This document shows positions 36,098 to 44,875 of a stretch of 48,871 nucleotides of DNA, piece after piece (the stretch's first letter is position 1; each line of letters opens with the position of its first letter). Below the pieces are notes generated by a model. The model did not search any database and was not told the origin of the DNA. It worked only from the letters and a program-made list of their open reading frames with translations. The DNA comes from Myxococcales bacterium. Lineage in GTDB: Bacteria > Myxococcota > Myxococcia > Myxococcales > Myxococcaceae. A program made the position numbers and the translations under genes. The DNA lies in assembly GCA_016191815.1 (NCBI GenBank), contig JACPVI010000088.1, forward strand, positions 1-48,871, in the 5' to 3' direction.

Positions 36098-36772
36098 GTG
36101 GCGCGCATCTTGATCGTCGAAGACGAGGAGGACCTGGCCGGGTTGCTCGAGTACAACCTCGAGGCCGAGGGACACAACACCGAAGTCTCCCGCACCGGGG
36201 GCCAGGCGATCGCCCGTGCCCGCGCCCACCCGCCGGACCTGGTGCTGCTCGATCTGATGCTGCCCGACGTCCCCGGCAGCGAGATCGCCCGGCTGCTCAG
36301 GGCCGAGCCCGCTCTCTCGGGCGCGCGGATCATCATGGTGACCGCCAAGGGCGAGGAGGCGGACCGGGTGAAGGGCCTCGAGCTGGGCGCCGACGACTAC
36401 GTGGTGAAGCCCTTCTCGGTGAAGGAGCTGCTGCTTCGAGTGAGGGCGGTGCTCCGGCGCTCGGAGGCCCCTGCTGCGGAGGTGCTGACCCACCGAGCAA
36501 TCAAGCTCGACCCCAGTCGCCACGAGGCCTCGGTGGACGGCTCCCCGGTCGCGCTCACCGCGCTGGAATTCCGACTGCTGCGGACGTTCCTGGAGCGGCC
36601 CGGGCGAGTGCAGACCCGGGAGAAGTTGCTCTCGCACGTGTGGGGGATCGACGCCGAGGTGACCACCCGCACGGTGGACACGCACATCAAACGGCTCCGC
36701 GAGAAGCTGGGCGGCGCGGGCGAGGGGATCGAGACCGTGCGCGGCGTCGGCTACCGGCTCGCGGCGGAGTGA
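36098..36772 (+). CDS. phoB: OmpR/PhoB-family response regulator
   Basis: A 224-residue regulator (from the GTG start) with a receiver domain (E8/D9, phosphoacceptor D52 in LLDLMLPD, T82, K104 in VVKPFS) and a winged-helix DNA-binding domain (LTALEFRLLRTFLERPG, TRTVDTHIKRLREKLG, ETVRGVGYRL). The GTG is preceded by GGGAG at six bases. An ATG at 36053 would add 15 residues that look non-native. phoR begins one base after its stop. The assignment to PhoB rests on kinase type, nearby phosphate transport genes and the candidate Pho box. Confidence 0.88.
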   Translation: MARILIVEDEEDLAGLLEYNLEAEGHNTEVSRTGGQAIARARAHPPDLVLLDLMLPDVPGSEIARLLRAEPALSGARIIMVTAKGEEADRVKGLELGADDYVVKPFSVKELLLRVRAVLRRSEAPAAEVLTHRAIKLDPSRHEASVDGSPVALTALEFRLLRTFLERPGRVQTREKLLSHVWGIDAEVTTRTVDTHIKRLREKLGGAGEGIETVRGVGYRLAAE

Positions 36773-36773
36773 G

Positions 36774-38090
36774 ATGACTCCCAGGGCCCTGCTCTCCCTC
36801 TTGCCCGTCCCGCTGGTGGTGGTGGCCGGGGCGGTGTGGCTCGCCGGGGGAGACCTGGCGCTCTCTGCGACGGCCGGGCTGGTGGCGGCGCTGATCTGCG
36901 CCATGACCGTCGCCGTGGTCGCCCGCCGGCTCGCCGCGCGGATGGACGCGCTCACCGACGCCGCGCGCCTCGCCCAGGTGGAGCTGGCGCTCAGACCGGA
37001 GACCGAAGCGAATGACCCGGCCAAGCTCGCCGGCGGGGTCGCGGCGATCGCCGAGCGGTCGAGGGCCCAGGCCCGCCGGCTTTTGACCCTGAGCGCGGTG
37101 CTAGATGGGATGGCGGAGGGCGTCTGGATCACCGACGCCGCCGGCACCGTCATCGAGCACAACGACGCCCTCAAGGAGCTGCTCTTCTCCGGGCAGGAGC
37201 TGTCGGGGCGGCGGCCCGGCCAGCTCGTCCAAAGCGAGGAATTGGAGCAGGCGGTGGAAAAGGCCTGCGGACGCGGCGAGTCGAGCAGCCTCGAGGTCGC
37301 CATCTTGGGCCTGCGGCCCCGCGTGCTCGCGGTGCGGGTGGCTCCGCTGGGGAGAGAGCTGGGCGGCTCCTCGGCGGTGTTCCACGACATCACCGAGCTG
37401 CGGCGCCTGGAGGCGGTGCGGAAGGACTTCGTGGCCAACGTCTCCCACGAGCTGAGGACGCCGATCACCGCCATCCGCGGCTACGCGGAGACCTTGAAGG
37501 GAGGAGCGCTCCACGACGAGGAAAACGCCGGGCGGATGGTGGAGATCATCCACCGGCAATCGGAGCGCCTGTCCAACCTGGTGGAGGACCTGCTCGAGCT
37601 GTCGCGGCTGGAGTCCAGGGAGTTGAAGCTCGAAAGCGAACCGGTCTCGCTCGCCCTCGCGGTGGGGCGCGCGGCGGAGGCGATTCGTCCGAGGGCCAAC
37701 TCGAAGGGGATCGCGCTGGAGCTGGCGGTGCCGGAGGGCCTGTGGGCCTGCGGCGACGAGCGGGGCGTCGAGCAGGTGCTGCAAAACCTTCTGGACAATG
37801 CGGTGAAGTACACCGGCCAGGGCGGGCGGGTGGAGGTGACCGGGGTGAAGCAAGAGGGGCGGTGCGCGGTGGCGGTGCGGGACACCGGAATCGGAGTCGA
37901 GGCTCGCCATCTGCCACGCCTGTTCGAGCGCTTCTACCGGGTGGACCGCGGGCGCAGCCGGGAGCTCGGGGGCACCGGGCTCGGGCTGTCGATCGTCAAG
38001 CACTTGGTGACCGCCATGGGGGGAGATGTCCGGGTGGAAAGCCGGCCAGGCGAGGGCTCGGAGTTCACGGTGCTCCTTCCCCCGGCATAG
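36774..38090 (+). CDS. phoR: Sensor histidine kinase, PhoR type
   Basis: A 438-residue membrane kinase. Two membrane helices (about 8-24 and 31-50) with almost no periplasmic loop are typical of PhoR. A PAS domain covers about 105-205 (GVWITDAAGTVIEHNDALKE). The phosphorylated H225 is in FVANVSHELRTPITAIRGYAE. The ATPase domain has NLLDNAVKYT, VRDTGIGVE and GGTGLGLSIVKHLV. The lack of a periplasmic sensor domain suggests it responds through a transporter/PhoU-type partner. It probably phosphorylates PhoB encoded directly upstream. Confidence 0.9.
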   Translation: MTPRALLSLLPVPLVVVAGAVWLAGGDLALSATAGLVAALICAMTVAVVARRLAARMDALTDAARLAQVELALRPETEANDPAKLAGGVAAIAERSRAQARRLLTLSAVLDGMAEGVWITDAAGTVIEHNDALKELLFSGQELSGRRPGQLVQSEELEQAVEKACGRGESSSLEVAILGLRPRVLAVRVAPLGRELGGSSAVFHDITELRRLEAVRKDFVANVSHELRTPITAIRGYAETLKGGALHDEENAGRMVEIIHRQSERLSNLVEDLLELSRLESRELKLESEPVSLALAVGRAAEAIRPRANSKGIALELAVPEGLWACGDERGVEQVLQNLLDNAVKYTGQGGRVEVTGVKQEGRCAVAVRDTGIGVEARHLPRLFERFYRVDRGRSRELGGTGLGLSIVKHLVTAMGGDVRVESRPGEGSEFTVLLPPA

Positions 38091-38101
38091 GATTCGTCCC
38101 G

Positions 38102-39118
38102 ATGCGGGTCGCCATCCTCGCCGACATCCACGGCAATCTCCCCGCGTGCGAGGCCGTGCTGGAGGACATCGCCCGCCAGGCACCCGACTACCTGGTGGCG
38201 GCGGGGGACCATGCCCTTCGAGGCGCCCACCCTCGCGAGGCGTTCGAGCTGCTCGAGGACCGGTGCCATGTGCTGCTGGTCGGAAACACCGACGCCTATC
38301 TGGCCGGCTCCTACCTGGGCGGCGCCTACCGAGATCGAGATCACTGGAAGACCGCGCTGCTCGAGTGGACCAGGGACCAGCTCGGCGAGGAGCAGGTCAA
38401 GAGGCTCGGCGAGCTGCCCTTCTCGGTGCGCTACTCGCCCCGGAGAGGGCAGGACCTCTACATCTGCCACGCCAATCCGCGCAACCTCGAGGAGTCCCTG
38501 GAGCCGACCATGGAAGAGGCTCTGGTGCGGCGCTACCTGGCTCACCTTGACGCGGCTGCGGTGGCCTTCGGGCACCTCCACTTCCCCTACCGCCGGCGGC
38601 TGGGCAGGCTGGTGATCGCCGACGTGGCCTCGGCCGGCATTCCCCGCGATGGGGACCTCAGGCCCGCGTACGGAATCTTCACCTTCACGCACAAGGGCTG
38701 GCGGGTGCAGATCCGCCGCGTGCGGTATCCGGTGAGGAAGGCCACCCAGGCTTTGACCGCACGGAAGGTGCCGGGGGGGCCGCTTTTGATCCACAAGCTG
38801 ATCGAGGCGCGCTACCGCCACCACGCTGTCCTCCTCGAGGCGGCGCGCCGGCACTCCGGGCTGCCGCACGTGCCTTTCCTCAAACCGCCTCCGGGAATGC
38901 GGAACATCGATCCGAGCGCGGAGGCGAAGGCCCTCGCGAAGACGATGCCCGCGCCCAGCCCGGCCGAGCTGGCCACCGACGTCGAGGACTCGATTCCCGA
39001 CGGCCACCCCCTGTCCGCGGCCTCCATTCCCAACGGGCAGCCTCTGAGCCCGGAAGAGGCGGCCGAGGCGGAGGCAGTGGGCCAAGCTCCCGGCAAGCTG
39101 ACCGCCGGCGAGGGCTGA
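38102..39118 (+). CDS. Calcineurin-like metallophosphoesterase
   Basis: A 338-residue protein whose first 210 residues form a YfcE/ApaH-like phosphoesterase: D8 and H10 in ILADIHGNLPA, GD in LVAAGDHAL, LLVGNTDAY, ICHANP and the closing FGHLHFPY. The usual Asp-rich loop after GD is altered (HALRGAHPR), but the metal ligands appear intact. The remaining 120 residues are unusual, ending in a low-complexity tail with the near-duplicate SIPDGHPLS / SIPNGQPLS. It starts 11 bases after phoR and is likely co-transcribed, so the substrate may be a phosphoester scavenged during phosphate stress (inference). Confidence 0.88.
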   Translation: MRVAILADIHGNLPACEAVLEDIARQAPDYLVAAGDHALRGAHPREAFELLEDRCHVLLVGNTDAYLAGSYLGGAYRDRDHWKTALLEWTRDQLGEEQVKRLGELPFSVRYSPRRGQDLYICHANPRNLEESLEPTMEEALVRRYLAHLDAAAVAFGHLHFPYRRRLGRLVIADVASAGIPRDGDLRPAYGIFTFTHKGWRVQIRRVRYPVRKATQALTARKVPGGPLLIHKLIEARYRHHAVLLEAARRHSGLPHVPFLKPPPGMRNIDPSAEAKALAKTMPAPSPAELATDVEDSIPDGHPLSAASIPNGQPLSPEEAAEAEAVGQAPGKLTAGEG

Positions 39119-39195
39119 CGGCGAAGGGTGATACCGGCGCTCGCCGCGGGTCGGGCCTCACAACGCCGGTGGGAAACGGCGGCCGGGCGGGTAAC

Positions 39196-40632
39196 ATGCT
39201 CCCGGTGAGCGCGCGTGCCGGACGCCGGGCGACTGCCTTCTCCCTCTTGCTCGCCGCGTGCGCGACGACCGCGCCCGCGCCGCCGGCCGGCGACGAGCTG
39301 GAGCACGCAGAGGATGCCGACCCTTCCTCGCCCGCCCGTAGGAAGGTGTTCGACCGCCCGCCCACCGACGACGACGCGCTCGCCGCCGCGTTCGAGCCGG
39401 AGCGGGATCGCCCCGTTCCGCCTTCCCCCGCCATGGCGCCCGTGGCGCCCGTGGCGCCCGAGCCGCCCGTGGTCGACGATCGCTCAGAGCGCCGAGCCGC
39501 CTTTGCCGCTTCGGCCTCGGCGCTGCGGCAGCTCATCGCTTCGGGGAAGCTCGAAGACGCCAGGGAGGCGCTCGACCAGCTTGGACGGACAGATGGGCTG
39601 GAGCCGGACCAACGCCAGCAGGTGGCCGAGCTGGAGCTCAGGCTGGCCGAAGCGTCCAACGACGCGAAGGGAAGCCGAAGGGCGGCGGAGCGATGGCTGC
39701 TCGAGTGCGGGCCGGAGAAGACCGACGCCTGCAGGGCGCGGGCGCTGGCGGCTCTGTCGAGGGCCGGCAAGGGAAAAGGCGCGGGTGACGCGGCCCGGGA
39801 GCGGGCGGCCCAGGTGCGGGCGGCGGACGACTGCCTCTCGCGGGCGGAGACCGCGAAGGGCTGGCCTCCTCCCGGCTGTCTGGAAGGGGCGATCGGCACC
39901 TACCGGCGCCTGGGCGACCGGCTGATGGTGGCGCGGGCGCACCTGGCCAAGGGCTTGGCGGCTGCCGCGGCAGAGAAGGACGCCGAGGCTGCGACCCAGC
40001 TCGGACGGGCGGCGAAAGACTGCGAGGAGCCGCGCTGCGCGTCGATTCGCAGGAGGGCGCTCAAGCGGCTGGGCTGGCACCACCTGCGGCTGGGCGATCC
40101 GCAACAGGCGGTGAGGGCGATGCTGTCGGACATGAAGGTTCACTCCGAGACACTCCCCAGGGAGCAGCGTCTCTACGCACGCACCTCGGAGGTGGACCAG
40201 GCCTGCGCCGCGCTGGACGGCAAGGAAGGCGCAGGAGCGTGCCGGAGGCTGGAGCTGGCCCTGAACGGCTCCTACGCCTTGCGCGACTACTCGGCCGAGA
40301 AGTCCGGAACAGAGCTGAGCCCCGAGAAGGTGCGGGAGGTGAATGAGCACTTCTCCGTGATGATGCAGGATTGCCTGGCCCTCCAGGCGGAGCGGCTGGT
40401 GCCTCCGGCTTGGGAGACCTACGTGGTGCGGTGGGCGGTGAACGGCAATGGCCGGGTGGAACAAGTCCACCTCGGACAGAAGGAGCAGGAGGCGTCTCCT
40501 CTGGCGGACTGCCTGCGCAGGCAGTTCGCGCTGTGGCGCTACCCGCGCTACGAGGGCGAGTTGCAGCACGTCGAGCAGTCCTTCACGGTGAACGCCCGCG
40601 AGCGCCGGGTGGTGAACGGCTACCCGCGCTGA
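39196..40632 (+). CDS. Lipoprotein with AgmX/TonB-like C-terminal domain
   Basis: A 478-residue protein with a lipoprotein signal (FSLLLAAC), a disordered Pro-rich stretch with a repeated PVAP motif, and helical TPR-like segments from about 100 to 350 (ARLAEA-type helices rich in Ala/Arg with several cysteines). The C-terminal domain of about 90 residues (ETYVVRWAVNGNGRVEQVHLG, then DCLRRQFALWRYPR) matches the AgmX/PglI-type C-terminal domain of myxobacteria, which is related to the TonB C-terminus. It stands alone in orientation and converges on the pyruvate dehydrogenase E2 gene with 7 bases between the stops. Confidence 0.8.
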   Translation: MLPVSARAGRRATAFSLLLAACATTAPAPPAGDELEHAEDADPSSPARRKVFDRPPTDDDALAAAFEPERDRPVPPSPAMAPVAPVAPEPPVVDDRSERRAAFAASASALRQLIASGKLEDAREALDQLGRTDGLEPDQRQQVAELELRLAEASNDAKGSRRAAERWLLECGPEKTDACRARALAALSRAGKGKGAGDAARERAAQVRAADDCLSRAETAKGWPPPGCLEGAIGTYRRLGDRLMVARAHLAKGLAAAAAEKDAEAATQLGRAAKDCEEPRCASIRRRALKRLGWHHLRLGDPQQAVRAMLSDMKVHSETLPREQRLYARTSEVDQACAALDGKEGAGACRRLELALNGSYALRDYSAEKSGTELSPEKVREVNEHFSVMMQDCLALQAERLVPPAWETYVVRWAVNGNGRVEQVHLGQKEQEASPLADCLRRQFALWRYPRYEGELQHVEQSFTVNARERRVVNGYPR

Positions 40633-40639
40633 GAAACAG

Positions 40640-41845
40640 TCACACCAGCAGGCGGAGCGGGTGCTCGAGCAGCGCCCTCACCTCCCGCAGGTACTCGGCC
40701 CCGAGGGCGCCGTCGATCACCCGGTGGTCTCCGGACAAGGTGGCCGACATCATCTGGCGCACCACCACCTGGCCATCGCGGACGACGGGCTTGGGAGCCA
40801 CCTGCCCCACGGCGAGGATCGCCGCCTGGGGAGGATTGATGATCGCCGCGAACGAGTCGATGCCGAACATCCCCAGGTTGGAGACGGTGATCGATCCCCC
40901 TTGGTACTCCTCCGGCCTGAGCGCCCGCCTCCGGGCGCGCTCGATCAGCGCCCTGGACTCCGTGGCGATCGCGCCGAGCCCCTTCGCGTCCGCGTCCCGG
41001 ATGATCGGAGTGATGAGCCCGTCCTCGATCGCCACCGCGATCCCCACGTCGACGTTTCCCAACCTGAGCGCCTGCTCGGCCCGGTACTGCACGTTCAACT
41101 TCGGGTGGCGGCGAAGGGCCATCGCCGCGGCCTTCACCACGATGTCGTTGATCGAGACCTTGGCCTCGAGCGCCTGCGCCTCCTCGCGGGCTTTCAGTGC
41201 GGCGTCCATCTCCACCTCCACGGTCAGGTAGAAGTGAGGCACCCCGGGCTTCGACTCGGTCATCCGCTGGGCGATGATCCTCCGAATCGAGCTGAGCGGC
41301 ACGGCTTCCGGGGCGCGGCGCTCCAGCAGGGCTGGGAGTGGCGGCAGTCGCGCTGGCACGGCGGCCGCGGCACGCTCGATGTCCCGTTTGATGATCCGCC
41401 CGCTCGGCCCACTGCCGGCCAGCGCCTCGAGATCCATCCCCCGCTCGGCCGCCATCTTCCTCGCCAGCGGCGAGGCGTGGAGCTTCCGTCCCACCTGACG
41501 GATGGGCACCACCTCGCCGGGCTTCTTCATCGCCGGGGGTGCCGGCGGCGCGGCGGGTTTGGGGGCCGCCTCTGGCGCGCGAGGTGGCGGAGCCTCGACC
41601 TTCTCCCCCTTCTCGCCGATGTAGGCGATGGTGGCTCCCACCGGCGCGGATTCTCCTTCCTTCACCAGGATGCGGAGGAGGGTGCCCTCCTCGTAGGCCT
41701 CCATCTCCAGATTCGCCTTGTCGGTCTCCACTTCGGCAACGGGCTGGCCCGAGGAAACCTGCTCGCCCTCCTTCTTGAGCCAGCGGAGAATCTTCCCCTC
41801 CGTCATGGTGGGCGAGAGCGCCGGCATCTGCACGGGCGTGGCCAC
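40640..41845 (-). CDS. pdhC: Pyruvate dehydrogenase complex E2 (dihydrolipoamide acetyltransferase)
   Basis: A 401-residue E2 protein. A single lipoyl domain carries K43 in VAEVETDKANLEME. After an Ala/Pro linker, the E1/E3-binding domain spans about 117-158 (ASPLARKMAAERGMDLEALAGSG). The catalytic domain follows, with the active-site motif SGDHRVIDGALGAEYL. It transfers acetyl groups to CoA in pyruvate oxidation. It starts with GTG, 3 bases after the E1-beta stop. The E1 gene pattern favours the pyruvate complex, though a branched-chain keto acid complex cannot be excluded. No E3 gene is in the window. Confidence 0.92.
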   Translation of the reverse strand: MATPVQMPALSPTMTEGKILRWLKKEGEQVSSGQPVAEVETDKANLEMEAYEEGTLLRILVKEGESAPVGATIAYIGEKGEKVEAPPPRAPEAAPKPAAPPAPPAMKKPGEVVPIRQVGRKLHASPLARKMAAERGMDLEALAGSGPSGRIIKRDIERAAAAVPARLPPLPALLERRAPEAVPLSSIRRIIAQRMTESKPGVPHFYLTVEVEMDAALKAREEAQALEAKVSINDIVVKAAAMALRRHPKLNVQYRAEQALRLGNVDVGIAVAIEDGLITPIIRDADAKGLGAIATESRALIERARRRALRPEEYQGGSITVSNLGMFGIDSFAAIINPPQAAILAVGQVAPKPVVRDGQVVVRQMMSATLSGDHRVIDGALGAEYLREVRALLEHPLRLLV

Positions 41846-41848
41846 GGC

Positions 41849-42835
41849 TCAAGCCTCCTCGAGGTAGAGAACCCTGCGGGCGGCGGCGGCGATCCGTTCG
41901 GCGTTGGGCTGGGCGGCCGCCTCGAGATTCGCCGCGTAGGAGAGGTTGACGTCGAGGCCGGTGACCCGCAGGACCGGCGCGTCCAGCTCGTCGAACGCCT
42001 GGGACTGGATCACGTCCGCCACCGAGGCGCCGAAGCCGCACCAGGGCCAACCCTCCTCGACGATCACCGCGCGGTTCGTCTTCCGGACCGAATCGAGCAC
42101 CGTCTCCTCGTCGAGCGGCCTGAGCGTGCGCAGGTCCACCACCTCGGAGTCGATCCCCTCGCGCTCGAGCAGGCGCGCCGCCTCGAGCGTGGTGTAGAGC
42201 ATTCGCGACCAGGTGATGAGGGTGAGGTCCTTTCCGTGCCGCTTGAGGTCGGCTGAGCCGAGCGGGACCAGGTGCTCGCCCTCTGGGACCTGGCCGCGGA
42301 CGGCGTACAGGCGCTCGGCCTCGATCTGGATCACCGGGTTGTCGTCGCGGATCGCGGCCTTGAGCATGCCCTTGGCGTCGGCGGGGGTGGCCGGGGCGAT
42401 CACCTTGAGGCCGGGGAAGTGGACGTAGGTGGCCTCCAGGGCCTGGGAGTGCTGGGAGGAGAGCCGGCCGCCGGCTCCTCCCGGTCCGCGGAAGACGATC
42501 GGGCAGCGGAGCTGGCCCCCGGACATGTGGCGGAGCTTGGCGGCGTTGTTGACGATCTGGTCCATCGCGAGGACGGCGAAGTTCCAGGTCATCATCTCGA
42601 CGATCGGGCGCAGTCCGACCATAGCGGCGCCGATGCCGATGCCGGAGAAGCCCAGCTCGGAGATGGGTGCGTCGACGACGCGGGCGCTGCCGAAGCGGTC
42701 GAGGAGCCCCAAGGACACCTTGAAGGCGCCCTGGTAGCGCCCGACTTCCTCTCCCATGAGGAAGACGCGGACGTCGCGCTCCATCTCCTCGGCGAGGGCA
42801 TGGTTCAAAGCCTCGCGGTACATCAGCTCGGGCAT
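41849..42835 (-). CDS. pdhB: Pyruvate dehydrogenase E1 component, beta subunit
   Basis: A 328-residue transketolase-family subunit that pairs with E1-alpha for thiamine-dependent decarboxylation. Recognisable parts are MREALNHALAEEM near the N-terminus (shown here as MYREALNHALAEEM), MGEEVGRYQGAFKVS, RVVDAPISELGFSGIGIGAA, RGPGGAGGRLSSQHSQALE and VVDLRTLRPLDEETVL. Its ATG shares one base with the E1-alpha stop (TGATG). E2 follows after 3 bases. All three are one operon. Confidence 0.95.
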   Translation of the reverse strand: MPELMYREALNHALAEEMERDVRVFLMGEEVGRYQGAFKVSLGLLDRFGSARVVDAPISELGFSGIGIGAAMVGLRPIVEMMTWNFAVLAMDQIVNNAAKLRHMSGGQLRCPIVFRGPGGAGGRLSSQHSQALEATYVHFPGLKVIAPATPADAKGMLKAAIRDDNPVIQIEAERLYAVRGQVPEGEHLVPLGSADLKRHGKDLTLITWSRMLYTTLEAARLLEREGIDSEVVDLRTLRPLDEETVLDSVRKTNRAVIVEEGWPWCGFGASVADVIQSQAFDELDAPVLRVTGLDVNLSYAANLEAAAQPNAERIAAAARRVLYLEEA

Positions 42836-44010
42836 CAGCGTGCCTCCCCGTCGGGCTGGGCGAGCACCGACTGGGCCGTCTCGGTCCTGCGCTCTTCCAC
42901 GCGGGACTCGTCGGTGGCCTTCTGCTCGGCGGTGGTGGTCGCGCGCGGCTCCAGCTCCCAGGTGACCTCGAAGCTCGCGGGATACTCAGGCCAGGCTACA
43001 TGGGCCCCCAGGACTCGGGCCCGCGGGCGCACGTCCTCCTCTCCTTCGGCGACGAAGGTGTCGGCCCGAAGCTCTTCGAGCGGCGGCTCGGGCGATTGAT
43101 CGGCGAACTTGACGGCGGCGTCCACCCTGGCGCGCTCCTCCCGATCGATGGCGTCCAGTTGCTCGGGGCTGCCGGTGCCGGACTCGAGGATGTGCTGGCG
43201 CAGCTTGGGGACGGGGTCGCGCTTTCGTTCCTCCTCGACCTCCTGGCGGTCGCGGTAGGTGGCGGGGTCGGCCATGGAGTGGCCGCGGAAGCGGTAGGTG
43301 TTGGCCTCGAGGAGCACCGGCCCCTTTCCCGCGCGGCAGTGGCCGGCGCACTCGGCGACCGCCTCGAAGACCTCGACGGCGTCCATGCCGTCGACCTGCT
43401 CACCGCGCATGGCGTATCCGGCGGCGCGCTTGTAGATCTCCGCGACCGCGGCGACGCGGGTGATCAAGGTGCCCATCCCGTAGCGGTTGTTCTCGCAGAG
43501 GTAGAGGACCGGCAGCTTCCATTTGGAGGCCATGTTCAGGGACTCGTGGAAGGAGCCCTGGTTGGCGGCTGCCTCGCCGAAGAAGCAGAGGACGACGCGG
43601 CCCTCGTCGCGGTAGCGGGAGGCGAACCCGATGCCGGTGGCGAGGGGGATCTGTCCTCCGACGATGCCGTAGCCGCCGAAGAAGTAGTGCTCGACGTCGA
43701 AGAGGTGCATCGAGCCGCCCTTGCCCTTGCTGTATCCGGTGTGGCGGCCGAACAGCTCGGCCATGACCATGCGGGGATCGGCGCCGCGGGCGAGGGCGTG
43801 GCCGTGCTCGCGGTAGGCGGCGATCATGTAGTCATCGGGGTGGGAGGCGACGGTGGCGCCGGCGGCGACTGCCTCCTGTCCGATGTAGAGGTGGCAGAAG
43901 CCGGCGATCTTCCCCAGTCCGTACTGCTGGCCGGCGCGCTCCTCGAAGCGCCGGACGAGGACCATCTTCCGGTACATCGAGAGGAGTGCGTCCTGGGGAG
44001 GGGCGCTCAC
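42835..44010 (-). CDS. pdhA: Pyruvate dehydrogenase E1 component, alpha subunit
   Basis: A 391-residue subunit binding thiamine diphosphate. It has RRFEERAGQQYGLGKIAGF, HLYIGQEAV, REHGHALARG and KGKGGSMH. The cofactor motif reads FFGEAAANQGSFHE ... CENNRYGMGT, where the usual GDGA is GEAA: a Glu for the metal-binding Asp, a conservative but notable change. The loop YRFRGHSMADPATYRDRQEVEE is standard. A charged tail of about 60 residues beyond the fold is longer than usual. The start is GTG, with GGAGG only about 3 bases away. It is first in the operon. Confidence 0.94.
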   Translation of the reverse strand: MSAPPQDALLSMYRKMVLVRRFEERAGQQYGLGKIAGFCHLYIGQEAVAAGATVASHPDDYMIAAYREHGHALARGADPRMVMAELFGRHTGYSKGKGGSMHLFDVEHYFFGGYGIVGGQIPLATGIGFASRYRDEGRVVLCFFGEAAANQGSFHESLNMASKWKLPVLYLCENNRYGMGTLITRVAAVAEIYKRAAGYAMRGEQVDGMDAVEVFEAVAECAGHCRAGKGPVLLEANTYRFRGHSMADPATYRDRQEVEEERKRDPVPKLRQHILESGTGSPEQLDAIDREERARVDAAVKFADQSPEPPLEELRADTFVAEGEEDVRPRARVLGAHVAWPEYPASFEVTWELEPRATTTAEQKATDESRVEERRTETAQSVLAQPDGEAR

Positions 44011-44090
44011 GCCCTCCGAATAACAAAGGGCGGCTCCCTCCGCTCGACACCCGATCCTGGACTGTCCACCGTCAAGACCGCTGGACGGCG

Positions 44091-44137
44091 GCTCGACTAC
44101 CGCTCGACGCTGGACCCTCGACGCTCGACCTCGAAGT
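44091..44137. repeat. Degenerate CGCTCGA heptamer repeat, left copy
   Basis: Reading on the plus strand from 44101, the units are CGCTCGA, CGCTGGA, CCCTCGA, CGCTCGA and CCTCGA, preceded by GCTCGACTAC. A closely matching copy in inverted orientation lies at 48621-48654. The repeat spans the end of the HAD gene and encodes its last residues (around VERRGSSVER). A looser version with CGCTCGACAC is at 44041. Confidence 0.8.
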
Positions 44138-44855
44138 GCGGCACGGAGACGATCCCCTCCAAGAGCTCCACCGGCCGGCCGGAGTGGTCGGTGGCGAGGT
44201 GGACGACGATCGCCTCGGGGAACTTGGTTCGGTAGTCGTTGGCGTGGGTGGGTTCGTTGTCGAAGGCGGCGAGGAGGGTTCCCATCCGTTTGAGCCTGGC
44301 GTGGGCCTCGCGCTTGAACTCGTCGTCGTGCATCTCGAAGGTGGGCTTCATGATGAGGTGCACGTCGCCGCCGGGGACGGCCACCCCGTTTCTGCGCATG
44401 GCCTCGACGGTGCCCTCGCGCATCTCCTCGTGGCGGCCGGTGACGTACGCCACCGTGGCGCCGGCCTCCACCGCGCGGGCGACGAATTTCGCCGCGCCCC
44501 GGACCGCCACGTCGTCGAGGCAGTAGGGGCTGGTGAAGAAGCGCTCCGCCCAGAAGGCCTTCGCCTCGGGGAAGATCCGCTCCGCCTCCTCGGCGGAGAG
44601 GCCGCAGCTTCGCAAGGCCGCCTTCATGTCCCAGCCCGAGTCCCAGTGGTGCGGCCGGCAGTCGGCCAGGCAGCCGATGCCGCGGGCCTCGCCGAACTCC
44701 CGGAGGATGCGCGCCTGCCGGGGCCGGTTGTCGAAGAGGGTGGAGTCGAGATCGAAGGCGAGGATCCCCTTCGGTCCCATCTCCCGCGCCCGCTCGAGGA
44801 CGTGGAGGAGGACGCTCGCCCAGTCCGGCCGGATGCGGTCTCTAAAGTCGTTCAT
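44097..44855 (-). CDS. HAD-superfamily phosphatase
   Basis: A 252-residue HAD hydrolase. Motif I is FDLDSTLFDN near residue 33 (nucleophile and acid/base Asp), motif II is VTGRHEEM, the lysine lies in the KPTFEMHDDEFKR region, and motif III is FDNEPTHAND. The cap region contains the ERIFPEAKAFWAERFF helix. Substrate unknown; small phosphate esters are usual for the family. The final ten residues are encoded by the heptamer repeat, so the C-terminus is not native to the fold. It follows the two-TM protein after 20 bases and is probably in one operon with it. Confidence 0.85.
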   Translation of the reverse strand: MNDFRDRIRPDWASVLLHVLERAREMGPKGILAFDLDSTLFDNRPRQARILREFGEARGIGCLADCRPHHWDSGWDMKAALRSCGLSAEEAERIFPEAKAFWAERFFTSPYCLDDVAVRGAAKFVARAVEAGATVAYVTGRHEEMREGTVEAMRRNGVAVPGGDVHLIMKPTFEMHDDEFKREAHARLKRMGTLLAAFDNEPTHANDYRTKFPEAIVVHLATDHSGRPVELLEGIVSVPHFEVERRGSSVER

Positions 44856-44875
44856 GCCGTGGCCGGGCTTGCGGC

